DNA from: Streptomyces sp. SID12488
Lineage (GTDB): Bacteria; Actinomycetota; Actinomycetes; Streptomycetales; Streptomycetaceae
Direction of reading: 5' to 3'
NCBI RefSeq assembly: GCF_010548275.1
Contig: NZ_JAAGLT010000035.1
Coordinates: 31,799-95,798, forward strand
DNA: 64,000 nucleotides
Shown: piece by piece, positions 16,081-23,654 of the stretch
How positions within the stretch are numbered: position 1 is the first letter of the stretch
Layout of the letters: every line of letters begins with the position of its first letter
Notes under the pieces: generated by a model
What the model saw: only the letters and a program-made list of their open reading frames with translations
Database searches by the model: none
Told to the model about the DNA's origin: nothing
Translations under genes and position numbers: made by a program

Positions 16081-16097
16081 CCGCCTCGCCCTCCCGC

Positions 16098-16853
16098 TTA
16101 CACGACCACCCTGAAGTGGCTGGTCAGCCGCCCGGTGTCGTCCAGTACGTGAAAGGCGAGACCGACCGGCGCGTCCCGGTCCGCGGCCTCCTCGCCCTCC
16201 CAGGGCAGCCGGAGGGTCCAGGTCACCCCCGGGCCGACGAGCAGCGGGCGGCCGGCGAAGACCGTGACGGCCGGTGTGTGCGCGTGACCGGTGATGAGCC
16301 CGGCGATCTGGGGCCGGCGCTCCATCAGGGCGGCCAGTCGGCCGGGTCGGTCCAGCCGGTGGGCGTCCGGCAGGGGATGGTGCAGGGTGACGGGCGGATG
16401 GTGGAAGGCGAGCAGTGCCGGGACACCGTCGTCCAGTTCGTCGAGCGTTCCGTCGATCCAGTCGTACGTCTCGTCGTCGAGGGAGCCTTCGTCGCTGCCC
16501 GGCACACTGGAGTCGCACATCAGGACGGCGGCGTCGTCGAAGACGTGCGCGCTGTTGACCGGCCCCTCGGCGGCGGGCAGTCCGAGCAGCGCCTTGCGGT
16601 AGGGGGCGCGGCTGTCGTGGTTGCCAGGGCAGGTGAGTACCGGGAAGGGCGCGTCACCGGTGCGCAGCCCGAAAATGCCTGCCGCCTCCTCGTACTCGGC
16701 CTCTGTGCCGTGGTCCGCGATGTCCCCGGTCACCAGCAGGGCGTCCAGGCGCCCCGGTAGCTCCCACAGCCGGTCGCGCACCTGTTCGGCGCGCGCCGTC
16801 GACCGCGCGGTTCCGTCGAGGTGCAGATCGCTGATGTGGGCGAGTACGAGCAT
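16098..16853 (-). CDS. Class III cyclic-nucleotide phosphodiesterase-like metallophosphoesterase
   Basis: 251 residues from an ATG behind AAGGGAGG. The two-metal motifs appear in order: ISDLHLD with Asp9 and His11, VTGDIADHG, CPGNHDS, FHHPP and GHAHTP. The order and spacing fit the CpdA/Rv0805/GpdQ group, which hydrolyses phosphodiesters such as 3',5'-cyclic nucleotides or glycerophosphodiesters. No signal peptide is visible. The promoter region holds a striking A/T-rich palindrome (16893-16904), which suggests control by a dedicated repressor. Confidence 0.88.
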   Translation of the reverse strand: MLVLAHISDLHLDGTARSTARAEQVRDRLWELPGRLDALLVTGDIADHGTEAEYEEAAGIFGLRTGDAPFPVLTCPGNHDSRAPYRKALLGLPAAEGPVNSAHVFDDAAVLMCDSSVPGSDEGSLDDETYDWIDGTLDELDDGVPALLAFHHPPVTLHHPLPDAHRLDRPGRLAALMERRPQIAGLITGHAHTPAVTVFAGRPLLVGPGVTWTLRLPWEGEEAADRDAPVGLAFHVLDDTGRLTSHFRVVV

Positions 16854-16870
16854 GACCTTCCGCCTCCCTT

Positions 16871-16910
16871 AATGGTTCGGGTAGATCTAAGCATTAGATC
16901 TAATGGTTAC
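16871..16910. promoter_or_regulatory. A/T-rich operator-like repeat (ATTAGATCTAAT) upstream of the phosphodiesterase
   Basis: A perfect 12-bp palindrome ATTAGATCTAAT (16893-16904) and a second TAGATCTA (16882-16889) lie between two copies of TAATGGTT. A/T-rich palindromes of this kind in high-GC DNA are typical of MarR-class binding sites. It is only 20-60 bases from the start codon. Confidence 0.5.
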
Positions 16911-17043
16911 TCAACTCCCATCCGTTAGTTGAACGGGTCGGGGCAGGTGACACAGGTGCCGGGGGCCGTCAATCGGCTCGCGCCGTCCCGTGCATCCGGG
17001 CAGGATGCTGCCCGTAACCCCTGGCTCTTCCACGGAGGTCCGG

Positions 17044-18171
17044 ATGACCGGCAGTACGCCCGCGCCCTTCACCGCCGCCGACTACCGGGCCCGGATGCGG
17101 CGCGCCGCACGCGCGGCCGAGGACGCGGGGCTCTCCGGGCTCCTGGTGGCGCCGGGACCCGATCTCGTCTGGCTCACCGGCTACGCGCCCACCGCGGTCA
17201 CCGAACGCCTCACCCTGCTGGTCCTGGCCGCCGGACAGGACCCGGTCCTCGTGGTCCCCGCCCTGGAGGCCCCGGACGCGGCGCACGCGGCGGGCGCGCC
17301 CGCCCTGACTCTGCGCGACTGGACCGACGGCAAGGACCCGTACGCGGCCACCGCGGGCCTCCTCGACGCGGCAGGCCGCTTCGGGGTCAGCGACAACACG
17401 TGGGCGCTGCACCTGCTGGCACTCCAGCAGGCGCTGCCCCGCAGCTCGTACGTCTCCCTCACCGACGGGCTGCCGATGCTGCGCGCGGTGAAGGACGCGG
17501 CGGAACTGGCACGCCTGGCAGCCGCGGGCGCGGCTGCCGACGCAACGTACGAGGAGATCCGGAAGGTTCCCTTCCGCGGTCGCCGGGAGAGCGACGTCGC
17601 GGGTGACCTGGCCGATCTGCTGCGGCGGTTCGGGCACTCCCAGGTCGACTTCACGATCGTCGCCTCCGGCCCCAACGGCGCCAATCCGCACCACGAGGCC
17701 GGCGACCGCGTCATCGAGCACGGTGACATGGTCGTCCTCGACTTCGGCGGGCTTCTGCACGGCTACGGTTCCGACACCTCCCGCACGGTCCACGTCGGCG
17801 AACCGGACGCCGAACAGCGCAGGGTCCACGACATCGTGCGCGAGGCCCAGGAAGCGGGCTTCCGGGCCGTGCGACCCGGCGCGGCGTGTCAGGACGTCGA
17901 CCGGGCGGCCCGCGCGGTCATCACCGAGGCCGGGTACGGCGAGTACTTCATCCACCGCACCGGCCACGGCATCGGCGTCACCACACACGAGCCGCCGTAC
18001 ATGATCGAGGGCGAGGAACGGCCCCTCGTACCCGGCATGTGCTTCTCCGTGGAGCCCGGCGTCTACCTGCCCGGACGCTTCGGCGTACGCATCGAGGACA
18101 TCGTCACGGTCACCGCCGACGGCGGTCGGCGCCTCAACAACACGACTCGCGAGATGGTCACAGTGGACTGA
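17044..18171 (+). CDS. M24 family aminopeptidase P-like (Xaa-Pro) metallopeptidase
   Basis: 375 residues. ATG 17044 follows GGAGG at five bases, preferred over ATG codons at 16990 and 17005. A creatinase-type N-terminal domain (about 10-140) precedes the pita-bread M24 domain. Metal ligands are seen as Asp in VVLDFGG, Asp in GSDTSRT, His in RTGHGIG, Glu in SVEPGVY and Glu in RIEDIV, so the dinuclear site is complete. It should cut N-terminal residues before proline in cytoplasmic peptides. The phosphotransferase gene follows 54 bases downstream in the same direction. Confidence 0.9.
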   Translation: MTGSTPAPFTAADYRARMRRAARAAEDAGLSGLLVAPGPDLVWLTGYAPTAVTERLTLLVLAAGQDPVLVVPALEAPDAAHAAGAPALTLRDWTDGKDPYAATAGLLDAAGRFGVSDNTWALHLLALQQALPRSSYVSLTDGLPMLRAVKDAAELARLAAAGAAADATYEEIRKVPFRGRRESDVAGDLADLLRRFGHSQVDFTIVASGPNGANPHHEAGDRVIEHGDMVVLDFGGLLHGYGSDTSRTVHVGEPDAEQRRVHDIVREAQEAGFRAVRPGAACQDVDRAARAVITEAGYGEYFIHRTGHGIGVTTHEPPYMIEGEERPLVPGMCFSVEPGVYLPGRFGVRIEDIVTVTADGGRRLNNTTREMVTVD

Positions 18172-18225
18172 CCCCACGCCAGGAGCCCACCCCCGCCCTC
18201 ACCCCCGGACGACAGCGGCGCGACC

Positions 18226-19164
18226 ATGACCCAGGTACCGACACCCACCGCGGACATCGTCCGCCGACTGGTCCGTTCCCTGCTCGCGGGCGGCGCCGTC
18301 GGCACGGGCGGTCCCGACGTCCGGCCCGCCGACGTGGGTGGCGAGCACTCCACCTGGTGGGTCGGCTCCCGGCACGTACTGCGCCTGGCCCCCGACCGGG
18401 AGACGTCCGCGCGACTGCGCCGCGAACCGCGTCTGCGCGACCTCGTACGCCCGCACGTCGGCGTCGCCGTCCCCGCCGGAGTGGCGCACGGCGAGTGGGC
18501 CGACGGACTGGCCTACACGCTGGACACCAGGCTGCCCGGCGGCTCGGCCGAGGAACACGACGTCTCCGCCGTCGGCGAGGCCGACCTGGCCGCACTGCTC
18601 ACAGGGCTCCGCGAGGTGCCCGTACGCCAGGCCGAGACGCTCGGGGTGCCGCGGGTCGGGCCACGCTCCCTGGAGGCGCTGCGCCGGGCCGCCGAAGGCG
18701 CGGCCGAACGCCTCGCCGCGGCCGACGAGTTCGACCCGGCGCGGCTCCACCAGCTGACCCCGTCCGCCACCGCACAGCTCGCCGCGCAGGCCGGTACGGC
18801 GGTCCTCGTCCACCACGACCTCAAGGGCGAGCACCTCGTGGTGAGCCCCGACGGGCGGGTGCGCGGTGTCCTCGACTGGACCCACGCGGTCGTCGGCGAC
18901 CCGGCCGAGGACATCGCCGGTCTCGCCCTCGCGGTCGGCTCGCCCGCCGCCGTACGGGCCGCCACCCTCGCCGGGTACGCGGCCCGCCCCTGTCTGCGCG
19001 GCCTGTGGCTCGCCCGCTGCGACACGGTCGTCCGGCTCGCCGGGAGCCTCGCCGGCCGCGACGCAGGCCCGCCGCCGCTCCTCAGGGTCCAACTGCGGCG
19101 CGCGTGGGAGGCGATCCTGCTGGAACGGGTCACCGAGCTGCGGGAGGAGGACGAGGAGGGGTAG
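18226..19164 (+). CDS. APH-family phosphotransferase, substrate unknown
   Basis: 312 residues with the aminoglycoside-phosphotransferase/choline-kinase fold. The catalytic loop reads VLVHHDLKGEHLVV and the metal loop GVLDWTHAVVGDPAEDIAGL. The N-lobe is short (STWWVGSRHVLRLAP), as is common in this group. The catalytic Asp and downstream metal Asp are present, so it should be active. Substrates in this family range from antibiotics to choline and sugars. The position after an M24 peptidase gives no strong hint. Confidence 0.82.
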   Translation: MTQVPTPTADIVRRLVRSLLAGGAVGTGGPDVRPADVGGEHSTWWVGSRHVLRLAPDRETSARLRREPRLRDLVRPHVGVAVPAGVAHGEWADGLAYTLDTRLPGGSAEEHDVSAVGEADLAALLTGLREVPVRQAETLGVPRVGPRSLEALRRAAEGAAERLAAADEFDPARLHQLTPSATAQLAAQAGTAVLVHHDLKGEHLVVSPDGRVRGVLDWTHAVVGDPAEDIAGLALAVGSPAAVRAATLAGYAARPCLRGLWLARCDTVVRLAGSLAGRDAGPPPLLRVQLRRAWEAILLERVTELREEDEEG

Positions 19165-19179
19165 GTCCCGCCCCCGTGC

Positions 19180-20925
19180 TCACCCCTGCTCCAACACCAC
19201 ACAGGACTCGCCGGGAACGTGCAACAACCCGTCCGCGCCCGGCAGTTCGACCGGCTCCCAGGCGGCCAGCACCCGCGCCCGTCGCGGGCCCAGGGGAATC
19301 GCCGCCGACTTCGGGGCGAGGTTCGCCACGACACGTACGTCCCCGCGCCGGAAGGCGAGCCAGCGGGCCTCCTCGTCGTACGCGACCTTGATGTCAGAGA
19401 GGTCCGGGTCCGTGAGGTCGGGCTGGGTGTGGCGCAGGGCGATCAGGTCCCGGTACCAGGACAGCACGCGCGCGTGCGGCCCGCGCTCGGGCTCCGACCA
19501 GTCGAGGCAGGAGCGGTCGCGGGTCGCCGGGTCCTGAGGGTCCGGCACGTCCTCCTCGGCCCAGCCGTGCGATGTGAACTCCCGTCGCCGGCCCCGCCGT
19601 ACGGCCTCCGCGAGCTCCGGGTCCGTGTGGTCGGTGAAGAACTGCCACGGGGTGCCCGCCGCCCATTCCTCGCCCATGAACAGCATGGGTGTGAACGGCC
19701 CGGTGAGCATCAGTGCGGCGCCGCAGGCGAGCAGTCCGGGGGAGAGGGAGGCCGAAAGGCGGTCCCCCTGGGCGCGGTTGCCGACCTGGTCGTGGGTCTG
19801 CGTGTAGCCGAGCAGCCGGTGCGCGGCGACGCCGGTGCGGTCGAGCGGGCGGCCGTGCCCGCGGCCCCGGAAGGACGAGTACGTGCCGTCGTGGAAGTAG
19901 CCGCCCGAGAGCGTCTTGGCGAGCGCGGCGAACGGGGCCCGCGCGAAGTCCTCGTAGTAGCCCTGCGACTCACCGGTCAGTGCCGTGTGCAGGGCGTGGT
20001 GGAAGTCGTCGCTCCACTGGGCGTGCAGTCCGAGACCGCCGCCCGCGCGCGGGGTGACGATCCGCGGGTCGTTGAGGTCGGACTCGGCGATCAGAGACAG
20101 CGGCCGGCCCAGGTCGGCGGCGAGGGTGTCCACGGCCTTCGACAGCTCCTCCAGGAAGTGGCACGCGCGCGTGTCCCGCAGCGCGTGCACCGCGTCCAGC
20201 CGCAGCCCGTCGATCCGGTAGTCGCGCAGCCAGGCCAGCGCGCTGCCGAGCAGATACGCCCGTACCTCGTCCGAGCCGGGCGCGTCCAGGTTCACCGCGG
20301 AGCCCCAGGGCGTCTGATGCGTGTCCGTGAAGTACGGGCCGAAGGCGGGCAGATAGTTGCCGGACGGTCCCAGGTGGTTGTGCACGACGTCCAGGACCAC
20401 CCCGAGACCGAGCGCGTGCGCCCGGTCGACAAAGCGCTTCAGCGCCTCGGGGCCGCCGTACGGCTCGTGCACCGCCCACAGCGAGACCCCCTCGTACCCC
20501 CAGCCGTGCCGCCCCGGGAACGGGCACAACGGCATCAGCTCGACGTGTGTGACGCCCAGTTCCACGAGGTGGCCGAGCCGCTCGGCCGCCGCGTCCAGCG
20601 TGCCCTCGGGTGTGTACGTGCCGACGTGCAGCTCGTACAGGACCGCGCCCGGCAGCGCGCGCCCCGCCCACTCGGTCTGCCAGGTGTGACGCCCGTGGTC
20701 GACGACGGCGCTCAGCCCGTCCGGGCCGTCCGGCTGGCGGCGCGAGCGCGGGTCGGGCAGCACGGGGCCGTCGTCCACGGCGAAGCCGTAACGCGACCCG
20801 TCCCGGGCCTCGGCCTCGCCGGACCACCAGCCTGTGCGCTCCGGATCGCGCTCCAACGCGCGCGTGCCCGAGTCGCACTGGAGCGTCACACGACTGGCCT
20901 GCGGTGCCCACACCTCGAAGTGCAC
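19180..20925 (-). CDS. treZ: Malto-oligosyltrehalose trehalohydrolase
   Basis: 581 residues from a GTG behind AAGGGGATC. An N-terminal starch-binding/E-set domain (about 1-90) is followed by a GH13 catalytic barrel with VLDVVHNHLG, GLRLDAVHAL (nucleophile Asp), LIAESDLND (acid/base Glu) and TQTHDQVGNRAQGDR, and a C-terminal beta domain. It releases trehalose from maltooligosyl-trehalose, the second step of the TreY-TreZ route from glycogen. treY lies 4.3 kb away on the same strand, with unrelated genes between. The start region carries a perfect 27-bp palindrome shared with the divergent FHA gene. Confidence 0.95.
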   Translation of the reverse strand: MHFEVWAPQASRVTLQCDSGTRALERDPERTGWWSGEAEARDGSRYGFAVDDGPVLPDPRSRRQPDGPDGLSAVVDHGRHTWQTEWAGRALPGAVLYELHVGTYTPEGTLDAAAERLGHLVELGVTHVELMPLCPFPGRHGWGYEGVSLWAVHEPYGGPEALKRFVDRAHALGLGVVLDVVHNHLGPSGNYLPAFGPYFTDTHQTPWGSAVNLDAPGSDEVRAYLLGSALAWLRDYRIDGLRLDAVHALRDTRACHFLEELSKAVDTLAADLGRPLSLIAESDLNDPRIVTPRAGGGLGLHAQWSDDFHHALHTALTGESQGYYEDFARAPFAALAKTLSGGYFHDGTYSSFRGRGHGRPLDRTGVAAHRLLGYTQTHDQVGNRAQGDRLSASLSPGLLACGAALMLTGPFTPMLFMGEEWAAGTPWQFFTDHTDPELAEAVRRGRRREFTSHGWAEEDVPDPQDPATRDRSCLDWSEPERGPHARVLSWYRDLIALRHTQPDLTDPDLSDIKVAYDEEARWLAFRRGDVRVVANLAPKSAAIPLGPRRARVLAAWEPVELPGADGLLHVPGESCVVLEQG

Positions 20926-20985
20926 GGATGGATCCCCTTACTGTGCCGAGCGGTGCTCACCGGGACGTAGCCCGTCCCATGGTGC

Positions 20986-21012
20986 TTCAAACGCGGACGG
21001 TCCGCGTTTGAA
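20986..21012. promoter_or_regulatory. Perfect 27-bp palindrome in the treZ/FHA divergent promoter
   Basis: Two 13-bp arms (TTCAAACGCGGAC and its exact complement) flank a single central base. It lies 61-87 bases upstream of treZ and about 100 bases upstream of the FHA gene, the position of an operator acting on both. Length and symmetry are beyond chance; the regulator is unknown. Confidence 0.6.
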
Positions 21013-21109
21013 TCTTCACGTTTGCCGGGCGTGTCGTCAGACCGGCCCGGCGGGCCGCCGTTTCGGCGTTCTGTGGACACCCCGCGCGCGCTGCCCGACA
21101 ATCACGAAC

Positions 21110-21661
21110 GTGACGTCGTCCTTCGAGTTCCACACGTACCCGCCGCGGCTCTCCGACGCGGAGCGCGACCGGGCGCTGAAGGCGCTCCGGGAAGGAGTCG
21201 CTCTCGGCCAGCTCTCGCACGACACGTTCATCCGGCGCATGGAACTGGCGCTGGCCGCCCGCCGGTCCGACGAACTGGCCGTCCTCACCGCCGACCTGCC
21301 CACCGAGAACCGCCTGTCCCGCCTGGTGTTCGGGACGGTCGAAAGGGTCTCCGGCTTCACCGTACGGCTGCGCAGGGCCTGGCAGTCGGAGCGGCTCCCC
21401 AAGCTGCTGCTGCCCCACCCCGGCAACGGCCACCCGCTGCGCATAGGGCGCGACCCCGCCAACGGCCTGCGGCTCACCCACGAGACGGTCTCGCGGGTCC
21501 ACGCCGAACTCCGGCACCAGGGCGGCCTGTGGGTGCTGCGCGACCTCGGCTCGACCAACGGCACCACGGTCAACGGGCGCCGCGTGATCGGAGCTGCCGT
21601 CGTCCGGGACGGCGACCAGATCGGCTTCGGGAACATGGCGTTTCGTCTCTCGGCGGAGTGA
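21110..21661 (+). CDS. DUF1707 + FHA domain protein
   Basis: 183 residues from GTG 21110. The N-terminal DUF1707 segment (about 10-60: RLSDAERDRALKALREGVALGQLSHDTF) is the short helical module common in actinobacterial membrane or signalling proteins. A linker follows, then a forkhead-associated domain (about 100-180) with LRIGRDPANGLRL, VSRVHAEL and DLGSTNGTTVNG, the complete phosphothreonine-binding set. It should bind targets of Ser/Thr kinases. It faces treZ across a palindromic operator, which hints at a link between kinase signalling and trehalose supply, an inference only. Confidence 0.88.
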   Translation: MTSSFEFHTYPPRLSDAERDRALKALREGVALGQLSHDTFIRRMELALAARRSDELAVLTADLPTENRLSRLVFGTVERVSGFTVRLRRAWQSERLPKLLLPHPGNGHPLRIGRDPANGLRLTHETVSRVHAELRHQGGLWVLRDLGSTNGTTVNGRRVIGAAVVRDGDQIGFGNMAFRLSAE

Positions 21662-21744
21662 GAGCGCTCCCGCAGGGCTGCTCCCCGGGAGCAGTTCACT
21701 TTGCGTGCCGCGGTGTTGACGCACCCCCCGAGCCGTGACTGACT

Positions 21745-23151
21745 GTGCGTACGTCATGTACGCCAAGTGAACCGACGGTCCTGCTGTGGAGGTTTGTCCT
21801 GTCGCCTCTCCTCCGCTACCCGTCCGTGGACGAGCTGGCCGACCGGGCCGCCGCACTCGTCGCCCGCCACCCCGCCGACGCCCGGCTGCGCACCGTGGGC
21901 ACCTCACGCGCGGGCACGCCCCTGTGGCTGCTCTCCGTGGGGCACGGCAGCCGCCAGGCCCTGGTCGTCGCCGGACCCCACGCCAACGAGCCCGTGGGCG
22001 GCGCGACCGCCCTCCGGCTGGCCGAACGGGCCCTCGCCGACCCCGGACCGGCCGTCCGCGCGGACGCCACCTGGAACCTGCTGCTGTGCCTCGATCCCGA
22101 CGGCTCGCGTCGCAACGAGGGCTGGCTGGCGGGTCCCTACACCCTCGGCCACTACTTCCGGAACTTCTTCCGGCCAGGCTTCCGGGAACAGCCCGAATGG
22201 CTGCCCGACGGCGCGGCCGGGGCCGCCCTGCCGGAAACCCGCGCGCTGCTCGCCCTCCAGGACGAACTGCGGCCGTTCTTCCAGTGCTCGTTGCACGGCG
22301 TCGATGTCGGCGGCGGCTTCGTGGAACTCACCCGCGACCTGCCGGGCCTCCCGCAGCGCGTCGCCGAGACGGCGGCCCGGCTCGGCATCCCGCGCGAGCT
22401 GGGCCCCTACGACACCCTGTACTGGCCCAGTCTGGGACCCGCCGTGCACCGGATACCGCCGCCGAGGCGTGCCGGCCTGGCCGCCGCCATCACGGAGGCC
22501 GCCGTCGAGTCGACCTGGTTCCATCCGCAGCCGTACGGCACGGTGACGGCGGTCGTCGAGGCGCCCATGTGGGGCGTGGCCGCCGTGGAGGACGACACGC
22601 GTCCCGCCGACGCCGACGCGGTGCTGCGCACCGTCAGCCACACGCTGCGGCACGACTCGCGGTATCTGGAGGCGGCCCTCGGACGGCTGCGGCCCCACCT
22701 CGCGCGCGTGGGGGACGCGGACCGCCTCCTCGCCCCGGTGGACGACTATTTACTGGTCTGCCCCGGTCTCGCCGACGCCTGGGACCCCGACACGGACGAC
22801 GGCACCGGGCGCCCGCTGCCGCCGCTCAGCACGGCCCACCTGGCCGCTCTGCGCATCGCCGGGCGGCGGCTGGCGCTGCGTACGGCGGGGCTGCTGCACC
22901 AGCTGGCGCGCGATGCGGGTCCCGGGGCCGCCGACGTCCTGCGCGAGCTGGACCGGCTGATCGACGAGTGGTGCGCCGACTACCGCGTCGGCTGCGGGGC
23001 ACGCTGGATACCGGTCGCCCGTCAGGTGGAGTACCAGTCGCGGGTGGCGCTCGCCGCGTTCGAACTGGCGGGCCGCAGCACGCGCGCGGGCTCACGTTCG
23101 GGTGAGTCGGGCTGGGGTGCGGGGGCCGCGGTGCCGATGCACAGGGAATGA
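21745..23151 (+). CDS. M14 zinc carboxypeptidase (first of two paralogues), TTA codon
   Basis: Up to 468 residues. GTG 21745 is the only ordinary start, but a perfect GGAGG (21788-21792) sits six bases before an in-frame CTG at 21799, where alignment with the paralogue also begins (LSPLLRYPSV versus VSLLPEQRYPSV). The zinc site is HANEP (His, Glu) plus His in SLHGVDVGG; the catalytic Glu is likely in VVEAPMWG. No signal peptide is seen. One Leu codon (22750, in DDYLLVC) is TTA, implying bldA control. The stop overlaps the SSI-type inhibitor start as ATGA. Confidence 0.85.
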   Translation: MRTSCTPSEPTVLLWRFVLSPLLRYPSVDELADRAAALVARHPADARLRTVGTSRAGTPLWLLSVGHGSRQALVVAGPHANEPVGGATALRLAERALADPGPAVRADATWNLLLCLDPDGSRRNEGWLAGPYTLGHYFRNFFRPGFREQPEWLPDGAAGAALPETRALLALQDELRPFFQCSLHGVDVGGGFVELTRDLPGLPQRVAETAARLGIPRELGPYDTLYWPSLGPAVHRIPPPRRAGLAAAITEAAVESTWFHPQPYGTVTAVVEAPMWGVAAVEDDTRPADADAVLRTVSHTLRHDSRYLEAALGRLRPHLARVGDADRLLAPVDDYLLVCPGLADAWDPDTDDGTGRPLPPLSTAHLAALRIAGRRLALRTAGLLHQLARDAGPGAADVLRELDRLIDEWCADYRVGCGARWIPVARQVEYQSRVALAAFELAGRSTRAGSRSGESGWGAGAAVPMHRE

Positions 23152-23606
23152 CCCACACGATCAGCACCGGCAACACGACCAAGCCCGTCCGGATCATCAG
23201 GCTCGTCCCCGCCGCACGAGCGGTACGCGGTGCGCTGCTGGCCGTCGGCCTTCTCCTCGCGGGCTCCACCCCGGCCCAGGCGGTCCCCCAGGACGACGTC
23301 CGGGGCAACTGGCTCTACGTCACCGTCAGCCGGGGCGAGTCGGGCGCCGAGGACACCCGCGGCACGCTGGTGCTGTGCGACCCGCCCCTGGGGCACGCGC
23401 AGGCGGCCCGCGCCTGTGCGGAACTCGCCGCGGTGGACGGTGACATCGGGGGCATCCCGCCGAGGAAGACCCTCTGCCCGATGCTCTACTCGCCCGTCAC
23501 CGTGCACGCGGAGGGAGAGTGGAACGGCCGCCCTCGGGAGTACGACAGGACCTTCTCCAACGGATGCGAACTGGGGGCGAGGACAGGGGCGGTGTTCGCC
23601 CTGTAG
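23148..23606 (+). CDS. SSI-family subtilisin inhibitor, secreted
   Basis: 152 residues with a basic N-terminus and a Sec signal ending STPAQA (about residue 45). The SSI fold is recognised from DPPLGHAQAARACAEL, CPMLYSPVTV and RTFSNGCELGARTGAVFAL. Four Cys (77, 90, 110 and 140) match the two SSI disulfides. The reactive loop reads C110-P-M112-L113, giving P1 Met and P1' Leu where SSI has Met-Val. It should block subtilisin-like extracellular proteases. The start overlaps the stop of the M14 gene (ATGA), so its translation is likely coupled to a TTA-containing gene. Confidence 0.93.
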   Translation: MTHTISTGNTTKPVRIIRLVPAARAVRGALLAVGLLLAGSTPAQAVPQDDVRGNWLYVTVSRGESGAEDTRGTLVLCDPPLGHAQAARACAELAAVDGDIGGIPPRKTLCPMLYSPVTVHAEGEWNGRPREYDRTFSNGCELGARTGAVFAL

Positions 23607-23654
23607 GGACCGTGGGGCGCCCTGGCGGCGGACAATTTCGCTGACTCCTGCCGA

